From assembly GCA_900314985.1 (NCBI GenBank), contig OMXL01000001.1, positions 62,001-126,000 of the forward strand: 64,000 nucleotides of DNA, read 5' to 3'. The position numbers were made by a program, and so were the translations under genes. Source of the stretch: an uncultured Prevotellaceae bacterium. Its GTDB lineage: Bacteria; Bacteroidota; Bacteroidia; Bacteroidales; Bacteroidaceae. The notes under the pieces are model-generated. The model was not told the DNA's origin, did no database searches, and saw only the letters and a list, made by a program, of their open reading frames with translations. Below are positions 17,452 through 25,880 of this stretch, piece after piece; position 1 is the stretch's first letter, and every line of letters starts with the position of its first letter.

Positions 17452-19041
17452 ATGAAGAAATATATAAATCACCTCATGGCTGCTGCTGTCATTGCCACCT
17501 GTGGCGCATTGACAACATCGTGTAGCGACCCTGAAGATGTACAAGCCTTGACACTTGACAGAGTATTGTCACCGACAGGCATCTCCGCCCGTGTCAGCGA
17601 GAATCTGAACATCATCGTCTCATGGGACGAGATGAATGGTGCCACAGGCTATGAAGTAGAAGGATACATTGACGCTCCTGACTACGGTACACGTACTCCT
17701 GACTACACGGCCACCAAGAAGAATCCTATTGACACGCTGAAGAATCTGATTGGTGAGACCACCTATTATATTCGTGTCCGTGCCATTGACGGCAACAATG
17801 CTGGTCGCTCATCCAAGTGGGTTGAGATTGATCGCACGACGGGTGCCGAGCAAAACATGAACAAGGCAAAGGCTGCCGACATTACAAGTACCTCTGTAAC
17901 CGTTCATTGGACTGCTGGTATTCAGGCCGATAAACTGATTGCCACTCCAACATCTGCAGGAAGCAGTGCTGTAGAGGTAGAGAAGGCCCTGACTGCTGAG
18001 GAGATTGCAAATGGTTCTGCTACTATCAGCGGCTTGGTTCCAGAGACCAACTATAAGGTTTCCTTGAAGTTTGGTGACAAGACTCGTGGCTACACCAGCA
18101 TCAAGACGAATATTGATTTCAGTGATGCAACTGTTCTGACTGCTGATGGCGATTGGGTAAATGCTATCCAGGATGCTGCCGCAGGCACTAAGTTCGCATT
18201 AGCTCCTGGTACCTATACCCTGACCGATGCCAAGCTGAAGATTAACAACAGCGTCATCATCGGTGCACAGAGTTCTGCAGATCTTCCTGTTCTGAACACT
18301 TGCATCCAAGTCTATGGTGGTGCCGCCCTGCACCTCTACCAGGTTATTCTTGACGGTACAGACACTGACGGTGCACAAGCCATCGACTACAAGGAAGAGG
18401 GCTCATTTGGAGCATTGAACATTGATGGTTGTGAGGTCCGCAACTATACCAAGGGATTCTACTACATCAATGTAGCAGCTGCTATCACCAGTGTTACCAT
18501 CAACAACTGTATCATTCACGACATTGTCTGCGAGGGCGGTGATATGTTTGACTGCCGCAAGGGCTATATTGCTGAATTCAAACTGACCAACAGCACCATT
18601 TACGATAGTGCCATCAAGCGCGATATATTCCGTATGGATGATGCCTCCAGCACATTGGGTGGCGCTCCCGTATACACGGTTGACCATAACACATTCCATA
18701 ATGTGGGTAGCGGCGAAGCCAAGTATCGTATTTTCTACATACGCTATGCCGGCAACACTGTAACATTCACCAACAATGTCGTTAGCGGCTTCAACAACTT
18801 GCGCGGATTTGCCAACACATCAGCAACTGATGCCAACCCGACACTGAAGAACAACTACTATTTCAATACCAAGAACCTGCTTTCAAAAGACGAGGAGAAC
18901 ACTGAGACTCCTCTCTGGTATGACTCAGAAAACGGTAAAGAACTGACAGAAAACCCATTTGAGAATGCTGCCGAGTTCAACTTCTACCTCAACACTGAGT
19001 TGCTACGCAGTTACGAGGCTGGTGACCCACGTTGGTATTAA
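17452..19041 (+). CDS. Surface lipoprotein with FN3-like and right-handed beta-helix domains (DUF4957/DUF5123 type)
   Basis: A 529-residue lipoprotein. The signal ends in TTSC (lipobox Cys about residue 24). Residues about 35-130 form a fibronectin III-like domain (ISARVSENLNIIVSWDEM) and a second beta domain follows to about residue 220. From about residue 225 the sequence has DGDWVNAIQDAA and parallel-beta-helix-like repeats (NIDGCEVRNYTKGFY, TINNCIIHDI, LTNSTIYDSAI). This matches the DUF4957 plus DUF5123 layout common in pectin loci of Bacteroidetes. It sits 27 bases after susD and is followed by a strong terminator, so it is the last gene of the susC-susD transcript. It likely binds, or possibly cleaves, pectic glycan at the surface; catalysis is unproven. 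Confidence 0.85.
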   Translation: MKKYINHLMAAAVIATCGALTTSCSDPEDVQALTLDRVLSPTGISARVSENLNIIVSWDEMNGATGYEVEGYIDAPDYGTRTPDYTATKKNPIDTLKNLIGETTYYIRVRAIDGNNAGRSSKWVEIDRTTGAEQNMNKAKAADITSTSVTVHWTAGIQADKLIATPTSAGSSAVEVEKALTAEEIANGSATISGLVPETNYKVSLKFGDKTRGYTSIKTNIDFSDATVLTADGDWVNAIQDAAAGTKFALAPGTYTLTDAKLKINNSVIIGAQSSADLPVLNTCIQVYGGAALHLYQVILDGTDTDGAQAIDYKEEGSFGALNIDGCEVRNYTKGFYYINVAAAITSVTINNCIIHDIVCEGGDMFDCRKGYIAEFKLTNSTIYDSAIKRDIFRMDDASSTLGGAPVYTVDHNTFHNVGSGEAKYRIFYIRYAGNTVTFTNNVVSGFNNLRGFANTSATDANPTLKNNYYFNTKNLLSKDEENTETPLWYDSENGKELTENPFENAAEFNFYLNTELLRSYEAGDPRWY

Positions 19042-19066
19042 TAGTAATTCCGACGATTACTAAACA

Positions 19067-19096
19067 GGAACGGCTCATGGTGAGCCGTTCCGTTTT
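19067..19096 (+). terminator. Terminator after the susC-susD-lipoprotein operon
   Basis: Perfect 11-bp stem GGAACGGCTCA / TGAGCCGTTCC with a 3-base loop (19067-19091), followed by GTTTTCTTT. It lies only 31 bases before the pectate lyase ATG. The lyase therefore depends on read-through, as no -7 box is visible in the gap. Confidence 0.9.
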
Positions 19097-19126
19097 CTTT
19101 CCCCCTCAAAGCAAACAAACTAAAGA

Positions 19127-20656
19127 ATGAGACATCTAACAACAATCTATGTTACAGTCCTTACTGCCATTATGATAGCGTGTGGAGGCGATGACAATGC
19201 TACTGCAGACTCAGGAAAGAGTGGCGGTGAGCAGCAGTCAGGCAAATTGCCGACATACACCCCCAACCGTCAGTTGGCATTCCCTGGTGCAGACGGTAGC
19301 GCAAGCACCATAAGCGGTGGAGCTGATGGCGATGTGTATCTTGTCACCAGTCTGGAAGATGACTACAGTACGGGCACACTCAGAAATGCCTTGGTTTCCG
19401 GCAACCGTACCATTGTCTTTGCTGTTGGTGGACAGATTAACCTGAAGAGCAAGCTGAATATCTCGGGCGAGAATATCACTATTGCGGGACAGACGGCACC
19501 TGGTGACGGCATTACCATTGCAGGCTATCCTGTATTCATCAAGGGCAACAACATCATCCTACGATACCTGCGCTTCCGTATGGGTGATCAGAATGGTGAA
19601 AAGGATAACTTCGACGCTGAAGATGGTGATGCGTTGGGCGGCAAAGATGGAGGCAACATCATGATAGACCACTGTTCTATCTCATGGAGTACCGACGAGT
19701 GCGCGTCGTTCTCGCGTGTCAAGAACCTCACCATGCAGTACTGCATCATTTCGGAGAGTTTGAGACAGTCAGTACACGTCAAGGGCAACCACGGATATGG
19801 CGGTATCTGGGGCGGCATGAACGCCACCTATCACCACAACCTGTTGGCTCATCACGACAGCCGTAATCCGCGTTTCGACCACGAATACGTAGCTCACGAA
19901 TACAAAGGCCCCATCAACTACGTTAACAACGTGGTCTATAACTGGGGAGGCAACAGCACCTATGGCGGTGAAACGGCATCGGAAAACGAGCTCTTCCATA
20001 TCAACATGATTGGCAACTACTATAAGGCTGGTCCCAATACCAGCAATAGCAGCAAGAATCGTTTGATGCAGCTATCCTCCATCTGTAGCAACTGCAACAA
20101 ATACCATGGTATCTCTTCCAATGTGGCTTATCCTGCCAAGCTCTACTTAGAAGATAATATTGTAAACGGCAACAATGCCGACTGGAACAACATCGTACAG
20201 GACTCTAAGGAGACACGTGACACGAAGAGCATGGCCAAGCTCAACAGCCCATGGATTGAGGGACTGACAACATTGAACTTCACAGAGTCTGCTGTCAATA
20301 CCTATAACAGCGTCTTGAGCTATGCGGGAGCCTCACTAATGCGCGATGCCGTGGACGAGCGCATTGTCAATGACGTCAAGAATGGTACCGGCAAGCTGAT
20401 TGACACTGTCAACGATACACCAGGCTACCCTACCCTCAACGCAGGTACAGCCATCACTGACACAGACAAAGACGGCATGCCCGACGAATGGGAACAGGAG
20501 CAGATGAGCGTGTTAGGAGTGACAGGTATAGCTATCAGCGACTTCAAGCCCAACGCCTACAACCTGTCCAGCAAATACACCAATCTGGAAGTCTATATGA
20601 ACTCGTTGGTACAGAATACCTTCCCTACTGGAGCAAAGGCGACGGACATCAAGTAA
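19127..20656 (+). CDS. Pectate lyase, polysaccharide lyase family 1
   Basis: A 509-residue lipoprotein lyase that cleaves de-esterified homogalacturonan by beta-elimination. It has a lipoprotein signal (MRHLTTIYVTVLTAIMIAC, Cys about residue 19) and a short Ser/Gly-rich linker. The PL1 beta-helix starts at AFPGADGSAS (about residue 50). Family features are LRNALVSGNRTIVF, ITIAGQTAPGDGITI, the Ca-site region IMIDHCSISWSTDE, and HHNLLAHHDSRNPRF with the catalytic Arg region. Near the C-terminus DTDKDGMPDEWE resembles a Ca-binding dockerin or thrombospondin type 3-like loop. It acts downstream of the pectinesterase at 6348. The gene is separated from the sus operon by a terminator, giving scope for separate dosage. 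Confidence 0.93.
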   Translation: MRHLTTIYVTVLTAIMIACGGDDNATADSGKSGGEQQSGKLPTYTPNRQLAFPGADGSASTISGGADGDVYLVTSLEDDYSTGTLRNALVSGNRTIVFAVGGQINLKSKLNISGENITIAGQTAPGDGITIAGYPVFIKGNNIILRYLRFRMGDQNGEKDNFDAEDGDALGGKDGGNIMIDHCSISWSTDECASFSRVKNLTMQYCIISESLRQSVHVKGNHGYGGIWGGMNATYHHNLLAHHDSRNPRFDHEYVAHEYKGPINYVNNVVYNWGGNSTYGGETASENELFHINMIGNYYKAGPNTSNSSKNRLMQLSSICSNCNKYHGISSNVAYPAKLYLEDNIVNGNNADWNNIVQDSKETRDTKSMAKLNSPWIEGLTTLNFTESAVNTYNSVLSYAGASLMRDAVDERIVNDVKNGTGKLIDTVNDTPGYPTLNAGTAITDTDKDGMPDEWEQEQMSVLGVTGIAISDFKPNAYNLSSKYTNLEVYMNSLVQNTFPTGAKATDIK

Positions 20657-20666
20657 ACGAAGAAAG

Positions 20667-21596
20667 CTACAGCGAAATGATGAGCCACGCCAGGTAGGCC
20701 AGATAGCCTAGCAACAAGACGAAGCCTTCCCAGCGCTCAACCTTGAAGCGGGTGAAGGCAAACAACCATACAAAGGTTACCGACAAGAGCATCACTGCCA
20801 TATCGATGGTGGTGATGCCTTCTATTTGCAGAGGATGGATAGTCGCCGTCAGTCCTAAGATGAGCAGGATATTAAACACATTAGAACCAATGACATTACC
20901 AATGGCCAATGCCGACTGTCCCTTACGAGCAGCAACCACCGTGGTAGCCAACTCTGGCAGCGACGTACCACCAGCTACGACCGTCAGTCCGACAACGCCC
21001 TCGCTGACACCCATCTGTAATGCTAAGTTGGAGGCATGGTCTACAAAGACGTTACTACCCACAATGAGTAGCAACAGACCGCCCAACACATAGCAGGTAT
21101 TCTTGAATGCCGACAGTTGTTCCTTAGGGGCATCTTCTTGTTCTTCCGAACCACTGGCCCGATAAATAGAATAGGCCATAAAGAGGGCAAAGGCTGCCAA
21201 CAACAGGAAGCCACCGACATGACCCAAGAAATGGTCGAAGGCAAGGAAGAGCAACAGCATGGAGGCACCCACCGTAAACGGCAGGTCTTTCTTGACCGTC
21301 GTCTTACTGATAGTCATCGGAGCCACCATAGCAGCGACACCTACTATCAACATGGTGTTCATGATATTAGATCCTACAACGTTACCCACCGCCAAGTCTG
21401 ACGTTCCCTTCAAGGCTGACACGACACTGACGAAGAGCTCAGGAGCAGACGTACCGGCAGCGACAATGGTCAAGCCGATAATCATCTCCGGGATATGCAT
21501 GCGTCGGGCTACTGCAGCAGCGCCCTCCGTCAGGTAGTCGGCACCTTTCAATACGCACCAGACGCCAAGAACAATGAAAACAATGTCAAGCATCAT
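20667..21596 (-). CDS. Calcium/sodium antiporter (CaCA family, YrbG-like)
   Basis: A 309-residue inner-membrane cation antiporter. Two inverted homologous halves are visible, each with the alpha-repeat signature. In half one it is GLTIVAAGTSAPELFVSVVS followed by NVVGSNIMNT. In half two it is GLTVVAGGTSLPELATTVVA followed by NVIGSNVFNI. The Glu in each PEL motif is the ion ligand of the family. About ten membrane segments are apparent. The exchanged ion is presumed Ca for Na, by family. The gene is last in a minus-strand run rplY-pth-S4-antiporter. A five-unit octamer repeat fills the 46-base gap to the S4 gene. It converges on the pectate lyase gene with a 10-base gap. Confidence 0.93.
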   Translation of the reverse strand: MMLDIVFIVLGVWCVLKGADYLTEGAAAVARRMHIPEMIIGLTIVAAGTSAPELFVSVVSALKGTSDLAVGNVVGSNIMNTMLIVGVAAMVAPMTISKTTVKKDLPFTVGASMLLLFLAFDHFLGHVGGFLLLAAFALFMAYSIYRASGSEEQEDAPKEQLSAFKNTCYVLGGLLLLIVGSNVFVDHASNLALQMGVSEGVVGLTVVAGGTSLPELATTVVAARKGQSALAIGNVIGSNVFNILLILGLTATIHPLQIEGITTIDMAVMLLSVTFVWLFAFTRFKVERWEGFVLLLGYLAYLAWLIISL

Positions 21597-21600
21597 ACTT

Positions 21601-21640
21601 TATTTCGATGTTTCGATATATCGAAGTTTCGAGACTTCGA
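21601..21640. repeat. Octamer repeat tract (TTCGA family)
   Basis: Five 8-base units, each ending TTCGA or ATCGA: TATTTCGA, TGTTTCGA, TATATCGA, AGTTTCGA, GACTTCGA. It fills the gap between the antiporter start and the S4 gene stop. Related octamers occur at 24433-24456, 26413-26440 and 37185-37224. Confidence 0.8.
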
Positions 21641-21642
21641 TG

Positions 21643-22065
21643 TTACTCTTCGATATCCCAATCGTCATCATCGAAGAAGTCGCCCTCCAGTGACGGACCG
21701 ACAAACTCGTCCAGTGCACGACGCTCCTTCTTCGTAGGACGTCCTGTGCCACGCTGGCGATTGACAAAGCCACTGATACGATTCATCTCTAACAGCTCGT
21801 ACTGGTCGGCAGGTGTCACATTCTCATAGATTTGCGGAATGAGCTTGGCGCCGACACGCTGTTCGATGGTCTGAAGGATCTTAAAGGAATAAGTCACGGG
21901 CGGCTTGCGCACACTGACCACCTCGCCCACCTTTACCATACGCGACGGTTTGACGTTGACACCCTGTATAGTAACGCGTCCGTTCTTGATAGCGTCAGCA
22001 GCGATAGAGCGCGTCTTAAAGATGCGTGCAGCCCATAGCCACTTGTCGATTCTGGCCTCGTTCAT
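21643..22065 (-). CDS. S4-domain RNA-binding protein (HslR/Hsp15-like)
   Basis: A 140-residue protein with an S4 RNA-binding fold at the N-terminus (NEARIDKWLWAARIFKTRS ... AIKNGRVTIQG). This is the arrangement of Hsp15 (HslR), which in E. coli binds stalled 50S subunits carrying peptidyl-tRNA. The C-terminal part is charged (RGTGRPTKKERRALDEF) and ends in an acidic tail (GDFFDDDDWDIEE), as in other Bacteroidetes members. It overlaps the upstream pth stop by 4 bases, which fits a shared role in rescuing peptidyl-tRNA. Function is from family and context. Confidence 0.9.
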   Translation of the reverse strand: MNEARIDKWLWAARIFKTRSIAADAIKNGRVTIQGVNVKPSRMVKVGEVVSVRKPPVTYSFKILQTIEQRVGAKLIPQIYENVTPADQYELLEMNRISGFVNRQRGTGRPTKKERRALDEFVGPSLEGDFFDDDDWDIEE

Positions 22066-22634
22066 CCTTTTCCTAACTTATTATACTGATTCATCGTGAT
22101 GTCGATGCCTGCCAGGACAAAGCTCTTGATGATATCGACACCAAGGTTGATGGCGGGCTGCAACTTCTCCATTTCCTCGGACGGGAAACGTCCGAGCACG
22201 TGGTCTATCTGCATGCCGATGGGATAGTCGTTGCCGATGCCCATACGCAGACGGGCATAGTTCTGACCAATGAGCTGCTGGATATGCCCCAGTCCGTTAT
22301 GACCGCCATTGCTGCCATTGGCTTTCAGGCGAAACTGTCCCACGGGAATAGCTACATCGTCGCTGATAACCAACAGACGACTCTGTTCTATATTCTCTTT
22401 GTTCAGCCAATAGCGCACAGCATTACCACTGAGGTTCATAAACGTGGTGGGCTTCAGCAGGAACACCTTACGACCTTTCAGCGTAGTTTCTGCCACAAAG
22501 CCATAGCGTTTATCCTCAAAAACGATATTGGACGCCTTAGCAAAAGCGTCCAATACCATAAATCCAGTGTTGTGGCGGGTCTCGGCGTACTCGTCGCCAG
22601 GATTACCCAAACCAACAATCAAGTACTTGTCCAT
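22062..22634 (-). CDS. pth: Peptidyl-tRNA hydrolase
   Basis: A 190-residue enzyme that frees tRNA from peptidyl-tRNA released by ribosomes. Motifs are YLIVGLGNPGDEYAETRHNTGF with the catalytic His in RHNTGF (about residue 21), the PTTFMNLSG motif, and ISDDVAIPVGQFRLKANGSNGGHNGL with a catalytic Asp and the GGHNGL loop. RLRMGIGNDYP follows. Length and motif order are those of bacterial Pth. It is 2 bases downstream of rplY and overlaps the S4 gene by 4 bases, so the three are one translation-related operon. Confidence 0.97.
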   Translation of the reverse strand: MDKYLIVGLGNPGDEYAETRHNTGFMVLDAFAKASNIVFEDKRYGFVAETTLKGRKVFLLKPTTFMNLSGNAVRYWLNKENIEQSRLLVISDDVAIPVGQFRLKANGSNGGHNGLGHIQQLIGQNYARLRMGIGNDYPIGMQIDHVLGRFPSEEMEKLQPAINLGVDIIKSFVLAGIDITMNQYNKLGKG

Positions 22635-22636
22635 AA

Positions 22637-23236
22637 TTACTCAGCCTCAGCAGCGGCAGCAGCTGAACGAGAAGCACGTGTAGCCTTAACAGAGCATACG
22701 ATAACCTCCTTAGGAGTAGCGATCTCCAGACCCTCGAAGCTCAGTGAACCAACCTTGATAGCCTTACCCAGCTGCAGCTCGGTAACATCGATGTCCAGCT
22801 TCTCAGGAATCTGCTTGTAAGGAGCCTTCACGTCAATCTTACGGATAGAGAGGTTCAGACGACCACCATCACGTACACCCTGAGCGTGACCTACGATGTT
22901 AACGGGGATACCAACGGTAATAGCCTTGGTCTCGTTGATCTCGAAGAAGTCAGCGTGCAGCAGAGCATCTGTTGTAGGATGGAACTGCAGCTCCTTCATG
23001 ATAGCCTTGTGCTCAGTACCGTCGATGTTCAGGTTTACAACATATACATGTGGAGTGTAGACAGCCTTGCGGAGCTCAGCCATAGATGCTGAGAAAGCAA
23101 ATGCCTCGGGCAGACCGTTCTCACCCTTCTTCTCACCATACAGATTGCAGGGTACCAGACCCTCCTTACGAAGCAGCTTAGAGGCCTTCTTGCCTGTGTC
23201 GGTGCGCTTCTGACCTTTTACGTTAATCTCTTTCAT
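22637..23236 (-). CDS. rplY: 50S ribosomal protein L25 (CTC form)
   Basis: A 199-residue 5S rRNA-binding ribosomal protein of the long (CTC/TL5) form. The N-terminal L25 domain has GKKASKLLRKEGLVPCNLYG, and a C-terminal beta domain includes GIPVNIVGHAQGVRDGG. The C-terminus (about residues 185-199) is an Ala-rich tail (ASRSAAAAAEAE), seen in many Bacteroidetes L25. It is first in the operon with pth and the S4 gene. A minus-strand TAATTTTG box (23309-23316) about 70 bases upstream is the probable promoter. Confidence 0.96.
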   Translation of the reverse strand: MKEINVKGQKRTDTGKKASKLLRKEGLVPCNLYGEKKGENGLPEAFAFSASMAELRKAVYTPHVYVVNLNIDGTEHKAIMKELQFHPTTDALLHADFFEINETKAITVGIPVNIVGHAQGVRDGGRLNLSIRKIDVKAPYKQIPEKLDIDVTELQLGKAIKVGSLSFEGLEIATPKEVIVCSVKATRASRSAAAAAEAE

Positions 23237-23308
23237 AATTAAATTGTGTTACTCTAAAATTAAGTTGTTTGTGCTTAATCCACCATCACACGATGCGAAA
23301 AGCGGCTG

Positions 23309-23316
23309 CAAAATTA
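23309..23316 (-). promoter_or_regulatory. Probable -7 box of rplY
   Basis: Minus-strand TAATTTTG followed by GCAGCC, in the 225-base gap between the divergent rplY and nusB genes. Confidence 0.55.
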
Positions 23317-23375
23317 CAAAAAAAACTTCAACCACACAAAAAAAATATCAAAATAATGGCTGCGGAAGCAAATTT

Positions 23376-23403
23376 TTCACTCTTCACTCTTCACTTTTCA
23401 CTT
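23376..23403. repeat. Heptamer repeat tract TTCACTC/TTCACTT
   Basis: Four units with a strict 7-base period (TTCACTC twice, TTCACTT twice), ending 8 bases before the nusB -7 box, so it replaces the usual -33 region. Confidence 0.85.
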
Positions 23404-23411
23404 TATTTTTG

Positions 23412-23419
23412 TACCTTTG
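23412..23419 (+). promoter_or_regulatory. -7 box of the nusB operon
   Basis: TACCTTTG followed by a 42-base leader to the nusB ATG. There is no TTG at the normal -33 place; the heptamer tract 23376-23403 covers it. Confidence 0.75.
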
Positions 23420-23461
23420 CAACCGATAAGAGTATCAAATAGCTATTTTTACACAAGAATT

Positions 23462-24400
23462 ATGATTAACAGAGAACTCATCAGGATTAAGGTCGTCCAG
23501 TTAACCTATGCGTACTATCAAAATGGAAGCAAGAACATCGACACCGCTGAGAAAGAACTCATTTTCAGCCTGTCGAAAGCCTATGACCTTTACAATTACT
23601 TGTTAGCCCTTATTGTGGGCATCACGCAGGAAGCCCGCCGCCATGTGGAGGTTGCTCAGTCGCGTGCGCAACGTGAAGGTACAGCGATGCCTTCGCAGAA
23701 ATTCACTATGAACCGTTTTGCCCTTCAGCTGGAGGAGAACAAAATGCTCAACGAGTTCATGGAGACCCAGAAAAAGAACTGGAACGACGAACCAGAATTC
23801 CTCAAGAAGATTTACACACAGATCACCGAGAGCCAGATTTATCAGGACTACATGGCCTCACCCGATGACAGTTACGACGCTGACCGTGAGTTGTGGCGTA
23901 AGCTGTATCGCACCCTCATCGAGAACAACCCCGACCTCGACAGTTTGCTGGAAGAGCAGAGCATCTACTGGAATGATGACAAAGAGATTGTCGACACCTT
24001 CGTAGTGAAGACTATCAAACGCTTCGAAGAGAAGAACAAGGGTCATCAGGAATTGTTGCCTGAATACGACAGCGAAGAGGACAAGGAATATGCTCGCAAA
24101 CTATTCCGCGCCTCTATCATGAACGCTGACGAGTACCAGCGTTACATGAGTGAAGCCTCTCGCAACTGGGACTTCTCACGTCTTGCCTATATGGACATCG
24201 TTATCATGCAGATAGCCATTGCCGAGATGATGACATTCCCCAGCATCCCCATCAATGTCACTATCAACGAGTACGTGGAAATTGCCAAGCTCTACTCCAC
24301 CCCACGCAGTGCCGGTTACATCAACGGTATGCTTGACGCCATTGCACGCCACCTTGTGCAGAAGGGTAACCTGCTGAAGCACATGGCACCAAGACAGTGA
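23462..24400 (+). CDS. nusB: Transcription antitermination protein NusB, long Bacteroidetes form
   Basis: A 312-residue protein. The ATG at 23462 (MINRELIRIKVVQLTYAYYQ) is chosen over an upstream in-frame start at 23417 that overlaps the -7 box. The NusB fold is clearest at the C-terminus: FEEKNKGHQELLPEYD, then ANRNWDFSRLA-like SRNWDFSRLAYMDIVIMQIA, IPINVTINEYVEIAKLYSTP and GYINGMLDAIA. NusB with NusE binds boxA RNA to allow antitermination of rRNA operons. Bacterial NusB is usually about 140 residues; the extra central helical part is normal in Bacteroidetes. It starts a conserved run nusB-yajC-ybbR-coaE-DUF5606. Confidence 0.92.
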   Translation: MINRELIRIKVVQLTYAYYQNGSKNIDTAEKELIFSLSKAYDLYNYLLALIVGITQEARRHVEVAQSRAQREGTAMPSQKFTMNRFALQLEENKMLNEFMETQKKNWNDEPEFLKKIYTQITESQIYQDYMASPDDSYDADRELWRKLYRTLIENNPDLDSLLEEQSIYWNDDKEIVDTFVVKTIKRFEEKNKGHQELLPEYDSEEDKEYARKLFRASIMNADEYQRYMSEASRNWDFSRLAYMDIVIMQIAIAEMMTFPSIPINVTINEYVEIAKLYSTPRSAGYINGMLDAIARHLVQKGNLLKHMAPRQ

Positions 24401-24404
24401 AAAA

Positions 24405-24456
24405 GTGGAAAGTGGAAGGAGGAAAGAGGAAAGCATCGAAGCCTCGAAACATCGAA
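24405..24456. repeat. Composite repeat: 4 heptamers then 3 octamers
   Basis: GTGGAAA, GTGGAAG, GAGGAAA, GAGGAAA (24405-24432, period 7) passes without a gap into GCATCGAA, GCCTCGAA, ACATCGAA (24433-24456, period 8). It fills the nusB-yajC gap and shows that the two repeat types can be joined. Confidence 0.8.
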
Positions 24457-24478
24457 AAAACAACAATAAAAAACAACA

Positions 24479-24802
24479 ATGACACAGATTATTCTCGCTG
24501 CACAGGCCGCCCAGGGCGGTGGCAGCATGACCAGTTTCCTGATTATGATGGTAGCCATCTTTGCCATCATGTATTTCTTTATGATCCGTCCCCAGCAGAA
24601 GCGTCAGAAGGAGATTCAGAATTTCCAGAACACACTGCAGGAGGGTACACCAGTAGTTACTGGCGGTGGCATCTACGGCACCGTAAAGAAGATTGACTTG
24701 GCTACCGGCATCATCGAGGTAAAGATTGCCGACGGTGTTGTCATCAAGGTTGACAAGGGTTACGTCTACAAGGATACTGCCAGCACACCGATGCAAAAAT
24801 AA
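24479..24802 (+). CDS. yajC: Preprotein translocase subunit YajC
   Basis: A 107-residue single-span membrane protein of the SecDF-YajC complex, which assists Sec-dependent export. One membrane helix (about residues 18-38, MTSFLIMMVAIFAIMYFFMI) is followed by the family signature RPQQKRQKEIQNFQNTLQEG and the beta region TPVVTGGGIYGTVKKID. The start at 24479 gives the usual short periplasmic N-terminus. It lies in the nusB operon, between two repeat tracts. Confidence 0.95.
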   Translation: MTQIILAAQAAQGGGSMTSFLIMMVAIFAIMYFFMIRPQQKRQKEIQNFQNTLQEGTPVVTGGGIYGTVKKIDLATGIIEVKIADGVVIKVDKGYVYKDTASTPMQK

Positions 24803-24865
24803 TTGGCAGTTGGCAATTAGCAGTTAGCTATTAGCAAGCCAAGAGCCAAAAGCAAAGAGCCGAAT
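24803..24865. repeat. Nine-unit heptamer tract reaching the ybbR start codon
   Basis: The units keep a 7-base phase throughout: TTGGCAG, TTGGCAA, TTAGCAG, TTAGCTA, TTAGCAA, GCCAAGA, GCCAAAA, GCAAAGA, GCCGAAT. The tract begins one base after the yajC stop, and its last bases form part of the ybbR ATG (24864). Confidence 0.85.
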
Positions 24866-25841
24866 GGGAATCAAGCGCATATTTATCACTATCAGGAACT
24901 TCTTGTTCAGTAACGTGAACAAGCAGTTCTTGATTTTTACATTCTTTCTCTTCCTCTCTGGCATCTTTTGGCTCATCATCACACTCAACGAGACCTACGA
25001 GGAGGACATCAAGATTCCAGCCAAGGTGGTAGGTATTCCCAAGAATGTAGTACTCACATCAATACCCGTTGATACCGTCCGTGCTACCATCCGCGACAAA
25101 GGATGGGTAATGATGGTCTACCTCTATACCGACCGTTTAGGAACTATCCAGATACCTTTTAAGAACTACGATCGTGGCCGTGGAAATGGTACCATCGGCA
25201 CTAACGACTTGAAGCGTATGATTGAGCAACGCTTAGAGCTTTCATCAAAGGTAACGGCCATCAAACCTGACCGTTTGGAATTTTCCTACAATAATGGTGA
25301 GTGTCGCCGCGTACCCGTCCGTTGGGCAGGACGTGTCATCCCCGACCAGCTCTACTTCATTTCACATGTAGAGTATCTGCCCGACAGTGTAGAGATCTAT
25401 GCCTCACCGGAAAAGCTTGACAGCATCCGTGCAGTCTATACCGAAGCACTTAACTTTGTCAATTTCCGCGACACACTAACTGTTGATTGTCAGTTGGCTC
25501 ACATCGACGACGTCAAGGTTGTACCCGACCGCGTACGAATCCGTTTCCATACCGACGTGCTCACTGAGGAGACCTTCACCAACATACCCATTCACTGTCT
25601 TAATCTTCCTGAAGGCAAGGTACTGCGAACCTTCCCACGCTATGCGAAGGTACACTTTGTGGCAGGTGTCAGTCAGATACGCTCACTGCATGCCGAAGAC
25701 TTCAAAGTCGTTGCTGACTATCACGAAATCACACAGAGCCATAAGGAGAAATGTAACCTCTACCTGCGCGAGGTTCCTCGCGGCGTCAGTCGTGCCGTCC
25801 TCGACACCAAGCAGGTTGACTATCTGATAGAAGAAGAATGA
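24864..25841 (+). CDS. YbbR-like domain protein
   Basis: A 325-residue protein with one N-terminal membrane helix (about residues 20-42, FLIFTFFLFLSGIFWLIITL). An extracytoplasmic region of YbbR-type beta repeats follows (DIKIPAKVVGIPKNVVL; later CRRVPVRWAGRVIPDQLYF; LTVDCQLAHIDDVKVVPDRVRI). In Firmicutes YbbR/CdaR regulates the diadenylate cyclase CdaA. In Bacteroidetes the gene sits, as here, between yajC and coaE and its role is unknown. A cdaA gene is not next to it. The start codon is the end of a heptamer repeat tract, so the untranslated leader between yajC and ybbR is wholly repeat sequence. Confidence 0.88.
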   Translation: MGIKRIFITIRNFLFSNVNKQFLIFTFFLFLSGIFWLIITLNETYEEDIKIPAKVVGIPKNVVLTSIPVDTVRATIRDKGWVMMVYLYTDRLGTIQIPFKNYDRGRGNGTIGTNDLKRMIEQRLELSSKVTAIKPDRLEFSYNNGECRRVPVRWAGRVIPDQLYFISHVEYLPDSVEIYASPEKLDSIRAVYTEALNFVNFRDTLTVDCQLAHIDDVKVVPDRVRIRFHTDVLTEETFTNIPIHCLNLPEGKVLRTFPRYAKVHFVAGVSQIRSLHAEDFKVVADYHEITQSHKEKCNLYLREVPRGVSRAVLDTKQVDYLIEEE

Positions 25842-25856
25842 GCGGCCTTTGGCCTA

Positions 25857-25880
25857 GTGAATAGTGAAAAGTGAATAGTG
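25857..25880. repeat. Heptamer tract GTGAATA/GTGAAAA before coaE
   Basis: GTGAATA, GTGAAAA, GTGAATA and GTG run directly into the coaE ATG at 25881. The last GTG gives a false in-frame alternative start. Confidence 0.85.

Noticed and set aside
23417..23461. Upstream start for nusB
   Set aside because: The longer frame begins inside the -7 box, so the ATG at 23462 is used. The same reasoning shortens rnr, the second GT2, the phosphoethanolamine transferase and the MNT gene.
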